Shown here in pieces: positions 28,478 to 37,282 of a stretch of 64,000 bases of DNA; the first letter of the stretch is position 1, and each line of letters opens with the position of its first letter. The notes under the pieces are model-generated. The model saw nothing but the letters and a program-made list of their open reading frames with translations. It did no database searches and was not told where the DNA came from. The translations under genes and the position numbers were made by a program. Origin of the DNA: Pseudomonas sp. CBZ-4 (GTDB lineage Bacteria > Pseudomonadota > Gammaproteobacteria > Pseudomonadales > Pseudomonadaceae); the NCBI RefSeq assembly GCF_000346755.1, contig NZ_ANNV01000006.1, forward strand, positions 1 to 64,000, in the 5' to 3' direction.

Positions 28478-28747
28478 TCAGGCGAGCCTGACGGACACCT
28501 GCTCCACCGAGTCCCGCGCTTCGCGCAGCTCGTAGGCGTCCTGGTTCAGCCGGTGAATGGTGTTGAGCAAGCGCTGACGCAGCACTTCATCGCCGAGTTT
28601 TTCCACGGCGCGCATCAGGTCGAACGCCGCAGTTTCGTTATTTTCCGCGACGGAATCGAGGGTCTTGCGCAGGTTGCGAGTGGCACGGGTCACGCGGGTT
28701 CTTCCTTCGTTTGCAATGGCAGGCACTTTAGGACATTCGTGTTTCAT
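28478..28747 (-). CDS. hypothetical helical protein, 89 residues
   Basis: A charged all-helical small protein starting MKHECPKVPAIANEGRTRVT. The rest is amphipathic helix (RNLRKTLDSVAENNETAAFD, then LLNTIHRLNQDAYELREARD). The ATG at 28747 is chosen; a longer frame would extend into the arsenic operon's promoter. Family not recognised. Confidence 0.6.
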   Translation of the reverse strand: MKHECPKVPAIANEGRTRVTRATRNLRKTLDSVAENNETAAFDLMRAVEKLGDEVLRQRLLNTIHRLNQDAYELREARDSVEQVSVRLA

Positions 28748-28818
28748 TTTAATTTCAAACACTTGCGATAGATTCCCAGGCGCTTGATCCAGATCAAGCG
28801 AAAACCGGTTTGACCGAC

Positions 28819-28854
28819 ACATATGGAAATACGTATATTCGCCTTCCCATATGT
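28819..28854. promoter_or_regulatory. candidate ArsR operator
   Basis: ACATATGG and CCATATGT are perfect eight-base inverted arms with a 20-base centre that itself contains AATACGTATATT. It ends 14 bp before the arsR start, where ArsR repressors usually bind and release DNA on As(III). Confidence 0.6.
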
Positions 28855-28868
28855 ATAGGGCGTTGCCC

Positions 28869-29225
28869 ATGTCCGAGTTCATCTCCCCTCCCGAACTGTT
28901 CAAATGCCTGGCCGATGCCACCCGGGCACGCATGGCGTTATTGGTTGCGCGCGAAGGCGAACTTTGCGTGTGCGAACTGATCCATGCCTTGGAGGACAGC
29001 CAGCCAAAAATCTCCCGTCACCTGGCACAGCTGCGCAGTTGCGGGCTGATGCTGGATCGTCGCCAGGGTCAGTGGATCTACTACCGCATCAACCCGGCAC
29101 TGCCCGAATGGGTCACGCACGTGCTGGATATCACCTTGCAAGCCAACCTGCCGTGGTTGCATGCCGACACCCAACGTCTGGATGCAATGGGCAACCGACC
29201 ACAACGGGCCAGCGCCTGCTGCTGA
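28869..29225 (+). CDS. arsR: ArsR-type arsenic-responsive repressor
   Basis: A 118-residue winged-helix repressor. The As(III) site is the C33-x-C35 pair in ELCVCEL, in the first helix of the DNA-reading region as in E. coli ArsR, and the recognition helix is [20 protein letters not shown]-terminal CC pair is an additional thiol site. First gene of arsR-arsB-arsC; the arsB start is 20 bp beyond. Confidence 0.95.
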   Translation: MSEFISPPELFKCLADATRARMALLVAREGELCVCELIHALEDSQPKISRHLAQLRSCGLMLDRRQGQWIYYRINPALPEWVTHVLDITLQANLPWLHADTQRLDAMGNRPQRASACC

Positions 29226-29244
29226 GCCCTCGGAGCTTTTATTG

Positions 29245-30528
29245 ATGCTTGTCGCCATTGGCATTTTCCTGTTCACCATCATTCTGGTCATCTGGCAGCC
29301 CAAGGGCCTCGGCGTCGGCTGGAGTGCGACGATGGGCGCAATCCTCGCCCTGGCCAGCGGCGTGATCAGCCTGGCGGATATTCCGGTGGTGTGGCACATC
29401 ATCTGGAATGCCACCGGCACCTTTGTCGCGCTGATCATCATCAGCCTGTTGCTCGACGAAGCCGGCTTCTTTGCCTGGGCGGCGCTGCATGTCGCACGTT
29501 GGGGCCGTGGGCGCGGGCGGCGCTTGTTTGCCTATATGGTGCTGCTGGGCGCGCTGGTTTCGGCGCTGTTTGCCAACGACGGCGCAGCGCTGATCCTCAC
29601 GCCCATCGTGATGTCGATGCTCCTGGCGTTGCGTTTTTCCCCGGCGGCGACCCTGGCGTTTGTCATGGGCGCAGGGTTTATCGCCGATACCGCGAGCCTG
29701 CCGCTGGTGGTGTCGAACCTGGTGAACATCGTTTCGGCGGACTACTTCAAGATTGGCTTCAACGAATATGCGGCCGTGATGGTGCCGGTGAACCTCGTCA
29801 GCGTCGCGGCCACGCTGGCGGTACTGCTGTGGTTTTTCCGCCGCGATATCCCGCAGGTCTACGACCCCGCTGACCTGGCCGATCCAGCCAGTGCGATCCA
29901 CGACCGCGCCACCTTCCGCGCCGGCTGGTGGGTGCTGGGTATCCTGTTGGTCGGTTGTTTCGCCCTGGAGCCACTGGGCATTCCCATCAGTGCGATTTCC
30001 GCCGTGTGTGCCGTGCTCCTGCTGGTGATCGCCGCCAAGGGCCACAAGATTTCCACGCGCAAGGTGCTGAAGGAAGCACCGTGGCAGATCGTGATTTTCT
30101 CCCTGGGCATGTACCTGGTGGTGTACGGCTTGCGCAACGCCGGCCTCACCACGTACCTCGCAACCTGGCTCGACACCTTCGCCACCTACGGCGTGTGGGG
30201 TGCGGCCATGGGCACCGGCGTGCTGACGGCCTTGCTGTCCTCGGCGATGAACAACCTGCCGACGGTGCTGATCGGCGCGTTGTCCATCGAGTCCAGCCAT
30301 GCGGTGGGTGTGATCAAGGACGCGATGATCTACGCCAACGTGATCGGCAGCGACCTCGGCCCGAAAATCACCCCGATTGGCAGCCTGGCCACCTTGCTGT
30401 GGCTGCATATTCTGGCGCGCAAGGGCATCACCATCACTTGGGGCTACTACTTCAAGGTCGGGATTGTGCTGACCTTGCCGGTGCTGTTGATCACCCTCGC
30501 CGCCCTCGCTTTGCGTTTGAGTATCTGA
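29245..30528 (+). CDS. arsB: arsenite efflux pump ArsB
   Basis: A 427-residue inner-membrane carrier with about 12 helices. The N-terminal block [20 protein letters not shown], the [15 protein letters not shown] segment and [20 protein letters not shown] are ArsB hallmarks. It exports arsenite/antimonite using the proton gradient. The ATG at 29245 has CGGAG ten bases upstream; the frame continues upstream only through arsR. Confidence 0.96.
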   Translation: MLVAIGIFLFTIILVIWQPKGLGVGWSATMGAILALASGVISLADIPVVWHIIWNATGTFVALIIISLLLDEAGFFAWAALHVARWGRGRGRRLFAYMVLLGALVSALFANDGAALILTPIVMSMLLALRFSPAATLAFVMGAGFIADTASLPLVVSNLVNIVSADYFKIGFNEYAAVMVPVNLVSVAATLAVLLWFFRRDIPQVYDPADLADPASAIHDRATFRAGWWVLGILLVGCFALEPLGIPISAISAVCAVLLLVIAAKGHKISTRKVLKEAPWQIVIFSLGMYLVVYGLRNAGLTTYLATWLDTFATYGVWGAAMGTGVLTALLSSAMNNLPTVLIGALSIESSHAVGVIKDAMIYANVIGSDLGPKITPIGSLATLLWLHILARKGITITWGYYFKVGIVLTLPVLLITLAALALRLSI

Positions 30529-30529
30529 A

Positions 30530-31000
30530 ATGAAAGTCCTGTTCATGTGCACCGCCAACAGTTGCCGCAGCATTTTGTCTGAAGCGGTGTTCAACCACTT
30601 GGCGCCGGCGGGTTTCGTCGCCATCAGTTCTGGCAGCTTCCCCAAGGGCCAGGTCTTGCCGCGCAGCCTGTCGACGCTGGCGACCGCAGGTATCAGCACG
30701 GAAGGCCTGTACAGCAAAGGCAATGATGCGTTTGCAGGCAGCCCGCCGGATCTGGTGATCACCGTGTGCGACAAGGCCGCCGGTGAAGCCTGCCCGGTGT
30801 ATTTCGGGCCGGCGATGAAGGCGCATTGGGGCCTGGAAGACCCTTCGGAGGTTGACGGCGATGAAGCAATGCTCGACGCCGCCTTTCACGCCACACTGGA
30901 AACCATCGAAAGCCGCTGCCGGGCGTTTTTCGCACTGCCGTTTGCGCGCCTTGGCGCGGCCGAGTTGAAGGCTGAACTTGAACGTATCGCGCTGTTGTAA
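30530..31000 (+). CDS. arsC: arsenate reductase, low-molecular-weight phosphatase type
   Basis: A 156-residue enzyme. The P-loop C7-x5-R13 is in MCTANSCRS, and a second cysteine pair C80/C88 (TVCDKAAGEACPV) matches the C82/C89 relay of the thioredoxin-coupled ArsC of plasmid pI258. It reduces arsenate to arsenite for export by ArsB. It starts one base after the arsB stop codon. Confidence 0.93.
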   Translation: MKVLFMCTANSCRSILSEAVFNHLAPAGFVAISSGSFPKGQVLPRSLSTLATAGISTEGLYSKGNDAFAGSPPDLVITVCDKAAGEACPVYFGPAMKAHWGLEDPSEVDGDEAMLDAAFHATLETIESRCRAFFALPFARLGAAELKAELERIALL

Positions 31001-31067
31001 CTGCAAAAACTAGAACTGCCCTGCCCAATCTGGCTATGCTCGTGCCCTTTCTCGAAAGGACGCGGGC

Positions 31068-31679
31068 ATGCTGACGATCTTCTTTTACGCACTGGTATTT
31101 GGCTTTGTGTTTTGCCTGTCCCCCGGCGCCGTGCTGGCGGAGACCCTGCGGCGTGGCTTGCTCCAGGGTTTCACCCCGGCGTTGCTGGTGCAAATCGGCT
31201 CACTGGTGGGCGACGCGGTCTGGGCGGTGATCGGCCTCACCGGCATTGCGTTGCTGATCCAGCATGACGCCGTGCGCGTGCCGCTGACCATTGCCTGCGC
31301 GCTGTACCTGGCCTGGCTCGGCGCACGCAGCCTGATGGATGCGTGGCATCTGCCGCAAGCCGACAGCGCGCCGGCCAGCTCGGCGAAGAATGCATTGGCG
31401 GTGGGCGCGACGATTTCCCTGGCCAACCCGAAAAACATTGTCTACTGGGGCGCCCTGGGCAGCGCGCTTTCCGGCATCGTCGGCGCCACGCCCAGCCATG
31501 GGCAGACGCTGATGTTTTTTGCCGGGTTCATGCTGGCATCGGTGCTGTCGTGCTTTCTGATTGCCGGGTTGGTGAACCTGTTGCGCCAGAACGCATCGCC
31601 CACTTGGCAGCGCATCAGTTACGGCGCCTGTGGCGTGGTATTGATCTATTTGGCCGTTCTCGCGGCACAGGGCATTTGA
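31068..31679 (+). CDS. LysE-family exporter
   Basis: A 203-residue membrane protein with six helices, the RhtB/LysE fold. FCLSPGAVLAETLRRGLLQG is the N-terminal signature, and ISLANPKNIVYWGALG the central one. It probably exports an amino acid or other metabolite. It follows arsC by 67 bp with its own likely start region (GAAAGGAC before the ATG) and need not be part of the ars operon. Confidence 0.88.
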   Translation: MLTIFFYALVFGFVFCLSPGAVLAETLRRGLLQGFTPALLVQIGSLVGDAVWAVIGLTGIALLIQHDAVRVPLTIACALYLAWLGARSLMDAWHLPQADSAPASSAKNALAVGATISLANPKNIVYWGALGSALSGIVGATPSHGQTLMFFAGFMLASVLSCFLIAGLVNLLRQNASPTWQRISYGACGVVLIYLAVLAAQGI

Positions 31680-31732
31680 AGTTATATATCGAGCAACTTC
31701 CAAGTGCCTCTTGTCTGAATGAACTCTGAACA

Positions 31733-31757
31733 ACGGATAATTTAATTAATCATCCGT
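31733..31757. promoter_or_regulatory. dyad abutting the mgtA-leader promoter
   Basis: ACGGAT and ATCCGT are perfect six-base arms around an AT-rich core containing TTAATTAA. The right arm ends on the first base of the -35 hexamer, a typical activator or repressor position. It does not look like the direct-repeat PhoP box. Confidence 0.5.
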
Positions 31758-31785
31758 TGACATTTTGTAACTGCCTGAGTAGATT
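31757..31785 (+). promoter_or_regulatory. strong sigma-70 promoter for the mgtA leader
   Basis: TTGACA (31757-31762) is the consensus -35; a 17-base spacer leads to TAGATT (31780-31785) as -10. Transcription from about 31792 would give roughly 720 bases before the mgtA start codon. Confidence 0.65.
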
Positions 31786-31996
31786 GCCCGTGCCCGCAAC
31801 TGGGGCCTTTTTTAAACCTCACAAAAGAAGCCAATGGACACAGTATCTAGTCGCTGTCCGAGCACCGCCTTTGCGGGCATCGGGCGCCCAACCCAGAATA
31901 TGACAGGACTCGCTTCCCGGTCCGGTAAGCTGCGCTAGAGCTCGATGCTCCACCGTAACTGCCTCACCGGTCGCCCGTCCGGTCCCGAGGTGTGTT

Positions 31997-32290
31997 ATGA
32001 CCTTCCAAGCCTTTGTTTTACATGATGTTCGCACGCTAGCCGCAGCCCTGCGCGCCAAGCTGTGCCGCGAGCCTGCAGGGTTTTCCCCAACCCGCTCGCC
32101 CTTTGCCACACCCTCCCCTCAAGTGCGCCCGGCTCACCCGCTGGCGCACTGGCGTATCTGCCCAGACAGCGGCCAACTGCTGCAGCACTGGGATCACGCC
32201 GACCCGCAGGACCCACAGAGACCGACCGTTTCCAGCCTGGCACAAGCCGGTCTGCTGCTCGGTTTCTACCTGAGCGCGCGCGCCGCTTAA
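31997..32290 (+). CDS. 97-residue leader ORF upstream of mgtA
   Basis: Starts MTFQAFVLHDVRTLAAALRA and ends in a hydrophobic stretch (SLAQAGLLLGFYLSARAA). GAGG lies six bases before the ATG. The central part is Pro/His-rich (HPLAHWRICPDSGQLLQHWD). It is in the same direction as mgtA and within the predicted long leader. It could be a genuine small protein or a translated leader. I do not recognise a family. Confidence 0.5.
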   Translation: MTFQAFVLHDVRTLAAALRAKLCREPAGFSPTRSPFATPSPQVRPAHPLAHWRICPDSGQLLQHWDHADPQDPQRPTVSSLAQAGLLLGFYLSARAA

Positions 32291-32336
32291 TCCTGCTGAA
32301 AACAGCAACTAACTGATCAACACCCTGGAGTTCTTT

Positions 32337-32375
32337 ATGAACTATCCCAGTTGTAATTCGCTGCGCGCTATTTAA
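32337..32375 (+). CDS. 12-residue candidate leader peptide of mgtA
   Basis: A 13-codon ORF encoding MNYPSCNSLRAI. GGAG lies six bases before the ATG, the best ribosome-binding site in the leader. It ends about 140 bp before mgtA. Enteric mgtA leaders carry a translated peptide, MgtL, with Pro codons; this one shares only position and size. Function inferred. Confidence 0.4.
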   Translation: MNYPSCNSLRAI

Positions 32376-32513
32376 CTAACGCTGCCGCAAAAGTTGTCCA
32401 GACACTTTATTTGAACCGATCGCGAAGTCCGCGGCTCGGCATGCTTTCGCTCGCCTGTCAGCAGGTAAGTACCGGGTATGTTTTGTCGAGAATTGGCGAC
32501 AGGAGTACACACC

Positions 32514-35228
32514 ATGAGCGCCGTAAAAAACACGCCACTGCACAAGAAAACCACCCCCGACGCCGACACCAAGCTGTCGATGCGCGCCGCCCGCGAAGCC
32601 CACAACGGCCTGTCGGCCACCCTGGCCAACGTGCGGGCCACCCAGGACGGCCTGACCGAACTGGACGCCGCTGCACGCCTGCACCGCGAAGGTTACAACG
32701 AAGTCGCCCATGACAAGCCGCCCCACGCCATCGTGCAGTTCCTGCAAGCGCTGAACAACCCGTTCATCTACGTGCTGCTGACCTTGGCCGGCATCAGCTT
32801 TGTCACCGACTATTGGCTGCCGCTGCAAGCCGGTGAAGAAGTCGACCTGACCAAGGTCATCATCATCATGACCATGGTCCTGCTCAGCAGCCTGCTGCGC
32901 TTCTGGCAGGAACACCGCTCGGCGAAATCCGCCGAAGCCCTGAAAGCCATGGTGCGCACCACCGCCACCGTGCTGCGCCGCGAACAAGTCGGTGCCCAGC
33001 CAACCCTGCGCGAAGTGCCGATGCGCGACCTGGTGGCCGGCGACATCGTGCAGCTATCGGCCGGCGACATGATCCCGGCGGACATCCGCCTGATCGAATC
33101 CCGCGACCTGTTTATCAGCCAGGCGGTGCTCACCGGTGAAGCCTTGCCGGTGGAAAAGTACGACACCCTCGGCGACGTCACGCAAAAGTCCGCCGCGCCC
33201 CCGGCCGCCGATCAAGGCAACCTGCTGGACTTGCCGAACATCTGCTTCATGGGCACCAACGTCGTCAGCGGCCGGGCCAAGGCCGTGGTGGTCGCCACCG
33301 GGCCACGCACCTACTTCGGCTCGCTGGCCAAGGCGATTGTCGGCTCGCGGGTGCAAACCGCGTTCGACCGTGGGGTCAACAGCGTCAGTTGGCTGCTGAT
33401 CCGCTTCATGCTGGTGATGGTGCCGATCGTGTTCCTGCTCAACGGTTTCTCCAAGGGTGACTGGGGCGATGCGTTCCTGTTCGCCCTGGCGGTTGCCGTC
33501 GGCCTCACCCCGGAAATGCTGCCGATGATCGTCAGCGCCAACCTGGCCAAGGGCGCCACGGCGATGGCCAAGCGCAAAGTGGTGGTCAAGCGCCTCAATG
33601 CGATCCAGAACTTCGGTTCGATGGACGTGCTGTGCACCGACAAGACCGGCACCCTGACCCAGGACAAGATCATCCTCGAACATCACGTCAACGCCTTTGG
33701 CCAACGCGATGACACGGTGCTGTCCCTGGCGTGGCTCAACAGCCATCACCAAAGCGGCATGAAAAACCTGATGGACCAGGCCGTGGTGCAGTTCTCCGAG
33801 CAGAATCCGAAGTTCCAGGTGCCGTTTGCCTACAGCAAGGTGGATGAATTGCCCTTCGACTTTGTGCGCCGTCGCCTGTCCATCGTGGTCAAGGATGCCG
33901 CCGATGATCAGTTGCTGGTGTGCAAGGGCGCCGTGGAAGAGATGCTGAGCATTTCCACCCACGTCATGGAAGGCGGCGACGCTGTGCCACTGGATGAGCG
34001 CCGTCGCAACGAGCTGCTGGCATTGGCCAACGTCTACAACGAAGACGGTTTCCGCGTGCTGGTGGTGGCCACGCGCAACATTCCCAAGGCCCTGGCCCGC
34101 CAGCAATACACCACCGCCGATGAACGCAACCTGGTGATCCAGGGCTTCCTGACCTTCCTCGACCCACCGAAGGAAACCGCCGGCCCGGCGATTGCTGCGC
34201 TGCAACAAATCGGTGTAGCGGTCAAAGTGCTGACCGGCGACAACGCCGTGGTCACCAGCAAGATCTGCCGCCAGGTTGGCCTGGAGCCCGGCCAGCCGCT
34301 GCTCGGCGCGGAAATCGAAGCGATGGACGACGCCACCCTGCTGCGCCGCGTGGAAGAACGCACGGTGTTTGCCAAGCTGACGCCGCTGCAAAAATCCCGG
34401 GTGCTCAAGGCCCTGCAAGCCAACGGCCACACCGTGGGCTTCCTCGGTGACGGCATCAACGATGCACCGGCACTGCGCGACGCTGACGTGGGTATCTCGG
34501 TGGACAGCGGCACCGACATCGCCAAGGAATCGGCCGACATCATCCTCCTGGAAAAGAGCCTGATGGTGCTGGAAGAAGGCGTGCTCAAGGGCCGCGAAAC
34601 CTTCGGCAATATCATGAAGTACCTGAACATGACGGCCAGCTCCAACTTCGGCAACGTGTTCTCGGTGCTGGTGGCCAGTGCGTTTATCCCGTTCATGCCG
34701 ATGCTGGCGATTCACCTGCTGCTGCAAAACCTCATGTACGACATCTCCCAGCTGGCCCTGCCGTGGGACAAGATGGACAAGGAATACCTGGCCAAGCCAC
34801 GCAAGTGGGACGCGAAAAACATCGGCCGCTTCATGATCTGGATCGGGCCGACCTCGTCGATCTTCGACATCACCACCTTTGCACTGATGTGGTACGTGTT
34901 CAGCGCCAACAGCGTAGAGATGCAGACGCTGTTCCAGTCCGGCTGGTTTATCGAGGGCCTGCTCTCGCAAACCCTGGTGGTGCACATGTTGCGCACCCGC
35001 AAGATCCCCTTCTTCCAGAGCACCGCCGCGTGGCCGGTATTGATGATGACTTGCGTGGTAATCGCGCTGGGCATCTATGTGCCGTTCTCGCCCCTGGGCA
35101 CCCTGGTGGGCTTGCAACCGCTGCCGCTGGCGTACTTCCCCTGGCTGGTGGGCACCCTGCTCAGCTACTGCTGCGTCGCGCAACTGATGAAAACGATCTA
35201 CATCCGCCGCTTCAAGCAGTGGTACTGA
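32514..35228 (+). CDS. mgtA: Mg2+-importing P-type ATPase
   Basis: A 904-residue P3B-type ATPase. The phosphorylation motif CTDKTGTLTQDK follows the LTPEMLPMIV helix, then FDFVRRRLSIVV and KGAVEEML (nucleotide domain), and GDGINDAPALRDADVGISVD (hinge), with ten membrane helices. It imports Mg2+ into the cytosol at low external Mg2+. The ATG at 32514 is chosen, with AGGAG eight bases before; an ATG 12 codons upstream lacks a good site. The long leader suggests transcript-level control. Downstream genes are on the same strand. Confidence 0.96.
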   Translation: MSAVKNTPLHKKTTPDADTKLSMRAAREAHNGLSATLANVRATQDGLTELDAAARLHREGYNEVAHDKPPHAIVQFLQALNNPFIYVLLTLAGISFVTDYWLPLQAGEEVDLTKVIIIMTMVLLSSLLRFWQEHRSAKSAEALKAMVRTTATVLRREQVGAQPTLREVPMRDLVAGDIVQLSAGDMIPADIRLIESRDLFISQAVLTGEALPVEKYDTLGDVTQKSAAPPAADQGNLLDLPNICFMGTNVVSGRAKAVVVATGPRTYFGSLAKAIVGSRVQTAFDRGVNSVSWLLIRFMLVMVPIVFLLNGFSKGDWGDAFLFALAVAVGLTPEMLPMIVSANLAKGATAMAKRKVVVKRLNAIQNFGSMDVLCTDKTGTLTQDKIILEHHVNAFGQRDDTVLSLAWLNSHHQSGMKNLMDQAVVQFSEQNPKFQVPFAYSKVDELPFDFVRRRLSIVVKDAADDQLLVCKGAVEEMLSISTHVMEGGDAVPLDERRRNELLALANVYNEDGFRVLVVATRNIPKALARQQYTTADERNLVIQGFLTFLDPPKETAGPAIAALQQIGVAVKVLTGDNAVVTSKICRQVGLEPGQPLLGAEIEAMDDATLLRRVEERTVFAKLTPLQKSRVLKALQANGHTVGFLGDGINDAPALRDADVGISVDSGTDIAKESADIILLEKSLMVLEEGVLKGRETFGNIMKYLNMTASSNFGNVFSVLVASAFIPFMPMLAIHLLLQNLMYDISQLALPWDKMDKEYLAKPRKWDAKNIGRFMIWIGPTSSIFDITTFALMWYVFSANSVEMQTLFQSGWFIEGLLSQTLVVHMLRTRKIPFFQSTAAWPVLMMTCVVIALGIYVPFSPLGTLVGLQPLPLAYFPWLVGTLLSYCCVAQLMKTIYIRRFKQWY

Positions 35229-35291
35229 TCCCCCCGCCGTTCAAACGGTGGCGGTCGCCCGGCTGTCACCGTGCATCACAAGGATTCGAAT

Positions 35292-35639
35292 ATGCGCGTC
35301 TTGATCTGTGCAGGTCGTCATTACGCCGACACCAAGAAGTCCCGCCAAGTGCTGGACGCTTACCACCGCCTGCGCCCGGTGCAGGTATTGATCCACGGCG
35401 GCAACCAGTTCCTCGGCAGCGACGTCGAGGAGTGGGCGCGGGAACTGGGTATCGACGTGGTGCGCTACCCGCCCAACTGGCAACGCCACGGCAAGCAGGC
35501 GGAACGCCAGCGCAACCATTTCATGCTGGCCGACAGCCGTCCCGACGTGGTCATCGCCCTGCCGGGTGGTGACGACACGTCGGAACTGGTCTGCCAGGCC
35601 AAAGCCAGCGGCATTTCGGTGCTGACCGTAGAAAGCTGA
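35292..35639 (+). CDS. YspA-type SLOG protein (DUF2493)
   Basis: A 115-residue Rossmann-like nucleotide-binding protein. The N-terminal MRVLICAGRHYADT, the LIHGGNQFLGSDVEEWARELG block and VIALPGGDDTSELV are the SLOG/DUF2493 signatures. Such domains are predicted to bind nucleotide-derived ligands, and larger relatives work in TIR-SLOG defence. It is 63 bp from mgtA and 18 bp before the next gene. Confidence 0.82.
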   Translation: MRVLICAGRHYADTKKSRQVLDAYHRLRPVQVLIHGGNQFLGSDVEEWARELGIDVVRYPPNWQRHGKQAERQRNHFMLADSRPDVVIALPGGDDTSELVCQAKASGISVLTVES

Positions 35640-35657
35640 ATTCACGCGAGGTGCATC

Positions 35658-36467
35658 ATGCACAACCAACACACGCCGCAACGCCCGGATGGGTTTGCCA
35701 AATACCGTGCGCGTCACTATCGCGGCGCACGCCACACCTTGTTGCTGTTGCCGCCGGCCAAACGCCGGGCATTGCGGCGCAACCTGGTTTTTATCGGTTT
35801 GACCCTGGCCGTGCTGTTGCTGATAGCGCTGCTGTCCAAGGCCCATGCCGCCGGCGGTGCCTACGTGGTCGACGATGGCGCAATCAATGCGCCGGGCACC
35901 TGCAACGTGGACGCCTGGTTCAGCGCCAACCGCCACGAAGGCCGCAACCACAGCGAAACGCTGTCACCGGCGTGCACCTTCAGTGCCTTGCCCTCGGTGC
36001 AATGGGGCGCGGCGCTGTCGCGGGCGGGCGGCGAAAGCCAGATCAGCCCGCAACTCAAGGCTCAGGTGCTGTCGCGGGAAGACTTGGGGTTGGAGATGGC
36101 CGTGGCTGCCGGCGCGCACGTTGCGCTGGATCGTCGGCACGCCTTCGACGGCGCGGACCTGAACCTGCCATTGACCTGGCAGCCCTTGCAGGCGCTGCGC
36201 CTGAACCTGAATGCCGGTTGGGCCCATGCCTATGACGACGGTGAACAAAACCACCGCCTGACCTGGGGCAGCGGCGTCGAGTATCAACTGGCGCCCGCCC
36301 TCACGCTGATCGGTGAGCGCTATGGCCAGCGCGGCGGCGACCAGGCCTGGCAGGCCGGGCCGCGCCTGCACCTTGGCGAATTTGTCGATGTGGACCTGAT
36401 CGTCGGGCGCAGCCTGAGCGGTGACCACGATCAATGGCTGAGCACCGGCGCCACCGTGCGCTTCTAG
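35658..36467 (+). CDS. putative small outer-membrane beta-barrel protein
   Basis: A 269-residue protein. A basic N-terminal part of about 40 residues precedes a single long hydrophobic segment (NLVFIGLTLAVLLLIALLSK) ending AHA, a plausible late signal peptide. The mature part alternates hydrophobic and polar residues in beta-strand fashion, and it ends ...GATVRF, the terminal Phe used in outer-membrane barrel recognition. Two Cys (GTCNVDA, PACTFS) could be bridged. No family recognised. Its 3' end overlaps the convergent DUF533-type gene by four bases. Confidence 0.55.
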   Translation: MHNQHTPQRPDGFAKYRARHYRGARHTLLLLPPAKRRALRRNLVFIGLTLAVLLLIALLSKAHAAGGAYVVDDGAINAPGTCNVDAWFSANRHEGRNHSETLSPACTFSALPSVQWGAALSRAGGESQISPQLKAQVLSREDLGLEMAVAAGAHVALDRRHAFDGADLNLPLTWQPLQALRLNLNAGWAHAYDDGEQNHRLTWGSGVEYQLAPALTLIGERYGQRGGDQAWQAGPRLHLGEFVDVDLIVGRSLSGDHDQWLSTGATVRF

Positions 36468-37156
36468 GCTTTGGCCTGTTGCTCCAGGTGCAGCTGTAAC
36501 TGCGGATCGAGTTGCAGCTGCGCCGCCAGGTCGTCGAGGTAATTGCGTTCGGCGTCCTGCTGGTCGTCCACCAGCAGCACACTGGCCAGGTACACCTCGG
36601 CAGCCACGGCCGGATCGCGGGCAAACTCGGCGAAATCCGTGGCATCCAGGGGCTTGGCGACTTCGGCGTCGAGCCACTGTTGCAACTGCGGGTCGTCCGT
36701 ATGCTGGCGCAGTTCGTTGGAAATCATCTGCTGCTCTTTTTCATCGATACGCCCGTCGGCCTTGGCGGCGGCGATCAGGGCACGCAATACCGCATGGCTA
36801 TGGGCTTCGGCCTCGGGGCCGTCAAGCTGGTCCGCCGTCTGGAAGGCGGCTTGCGGCTGGCTGGCCTGCTGGCTCTGCCAGGCCTGATACGCCTGGAAGG
36901 CCATCATGCCCAACGACGCCAGTGCCGCGTAATTCATCCCGCCAGAGCGCCCTTGCGCAGGACGTGCAGCCGCCCCACCGCCCAACAGGCCGCCGAGCCC
37001 GCCCAACAATCCGCCTAAACCACCACCCGCTGAGGCATTGCCGGTGCTGGTGCCTTTCAGCAAGCCGCCGAGCAGCCCGCCGAGGCCACTGCCCGAGGCG
37101 CCGCCGCCCTGTTGCCCGCCGCGCAGGAGTTGTTCCAGGAGATCGCTGGTGTTCAT
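36464..37156 (-). CDS. TerB-like / DUF533-type protein
   Basis: A 230-residue protein. The N-terminus MNTSDLLEQLLRGGQQGGGA leads to a Gly-rich segment with repeated GGLLGG units, then a helix (MNYAALASLGMMAFQAYQAW) that may insert in or contact membrane, then a helical TerB-like domain (HAVLRALIAAAKADGRIDEK, with acidic metal-binding-like ends). This is the DUF533 layout found widely in gamma-proteobacteria. The start at 37156 begins the conserved N-terminus. Function unknown. Confidence 0.82.
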   Translation of the reverse strand: MNTSDLLEQLLRGGQQGGGASGSGLGGLLGGLLKGTSTGNASAGGGLGGLLGGLGGLLGGGAAARPAQGRSGGMNYAALASLGMMAFQAYQAWQSQQASQPQAAFQTADQLDGPEAEAHSHAVLRALIAAAKADGRIDEKEQQMISNELRQHTDDPQLQQWLDAEVAKPLDATDFAEFARDPAVAAEVYLASVLLVDDQQDAERNYLDDLAAQLQLDPQLQLHLEQQAKA

Positions 37157-37282
37157 GGTGTAGCCCTCCGAGGGCGCACTGTTGGCGTCTAACAACCATA
37201 GCCCGTGCCTGCCGGAACACCATGACCGCCGGGCGGGCGCGGCTTATGATGGCGCCACCCCGCTTTCAAGAGAGCCCCCCCC

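Larger units (their letters stand above)
31680..31996. other. 317-bp gap before the mgtA leader ORFs
   Basis: This gap holds the dyad at 31733-31757 and the promoter at 31757-31785. About five bases further a short GCCC/GGGC hairpin (31786-31815) is followed by six T, a possible early attenuator. The remaining 170 bases before the first leader ORF hold no ORF I trust. Confidence 0.5.

Noticed and set aside
29239..30774. 511-codon minus-strand open frame opposite arsB/arsC
   Set aside because: His/Gln/Arg-rich composition typical of the antisense of a GC-rich membrane gene; no start context or family motifs.
31819..32109. Minus-strand frame within the mgtA leader
   Set aside because: No ribosome-binding site; the plus-strand 97-codon ORF overlaps it and has one.
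33054..35183. 709-codon minus-strand open frame opposite mgtA
   Set aside because: Same antisense effect in a GC-rich gene; the mgtA frame has all P-type ATPase motifs.
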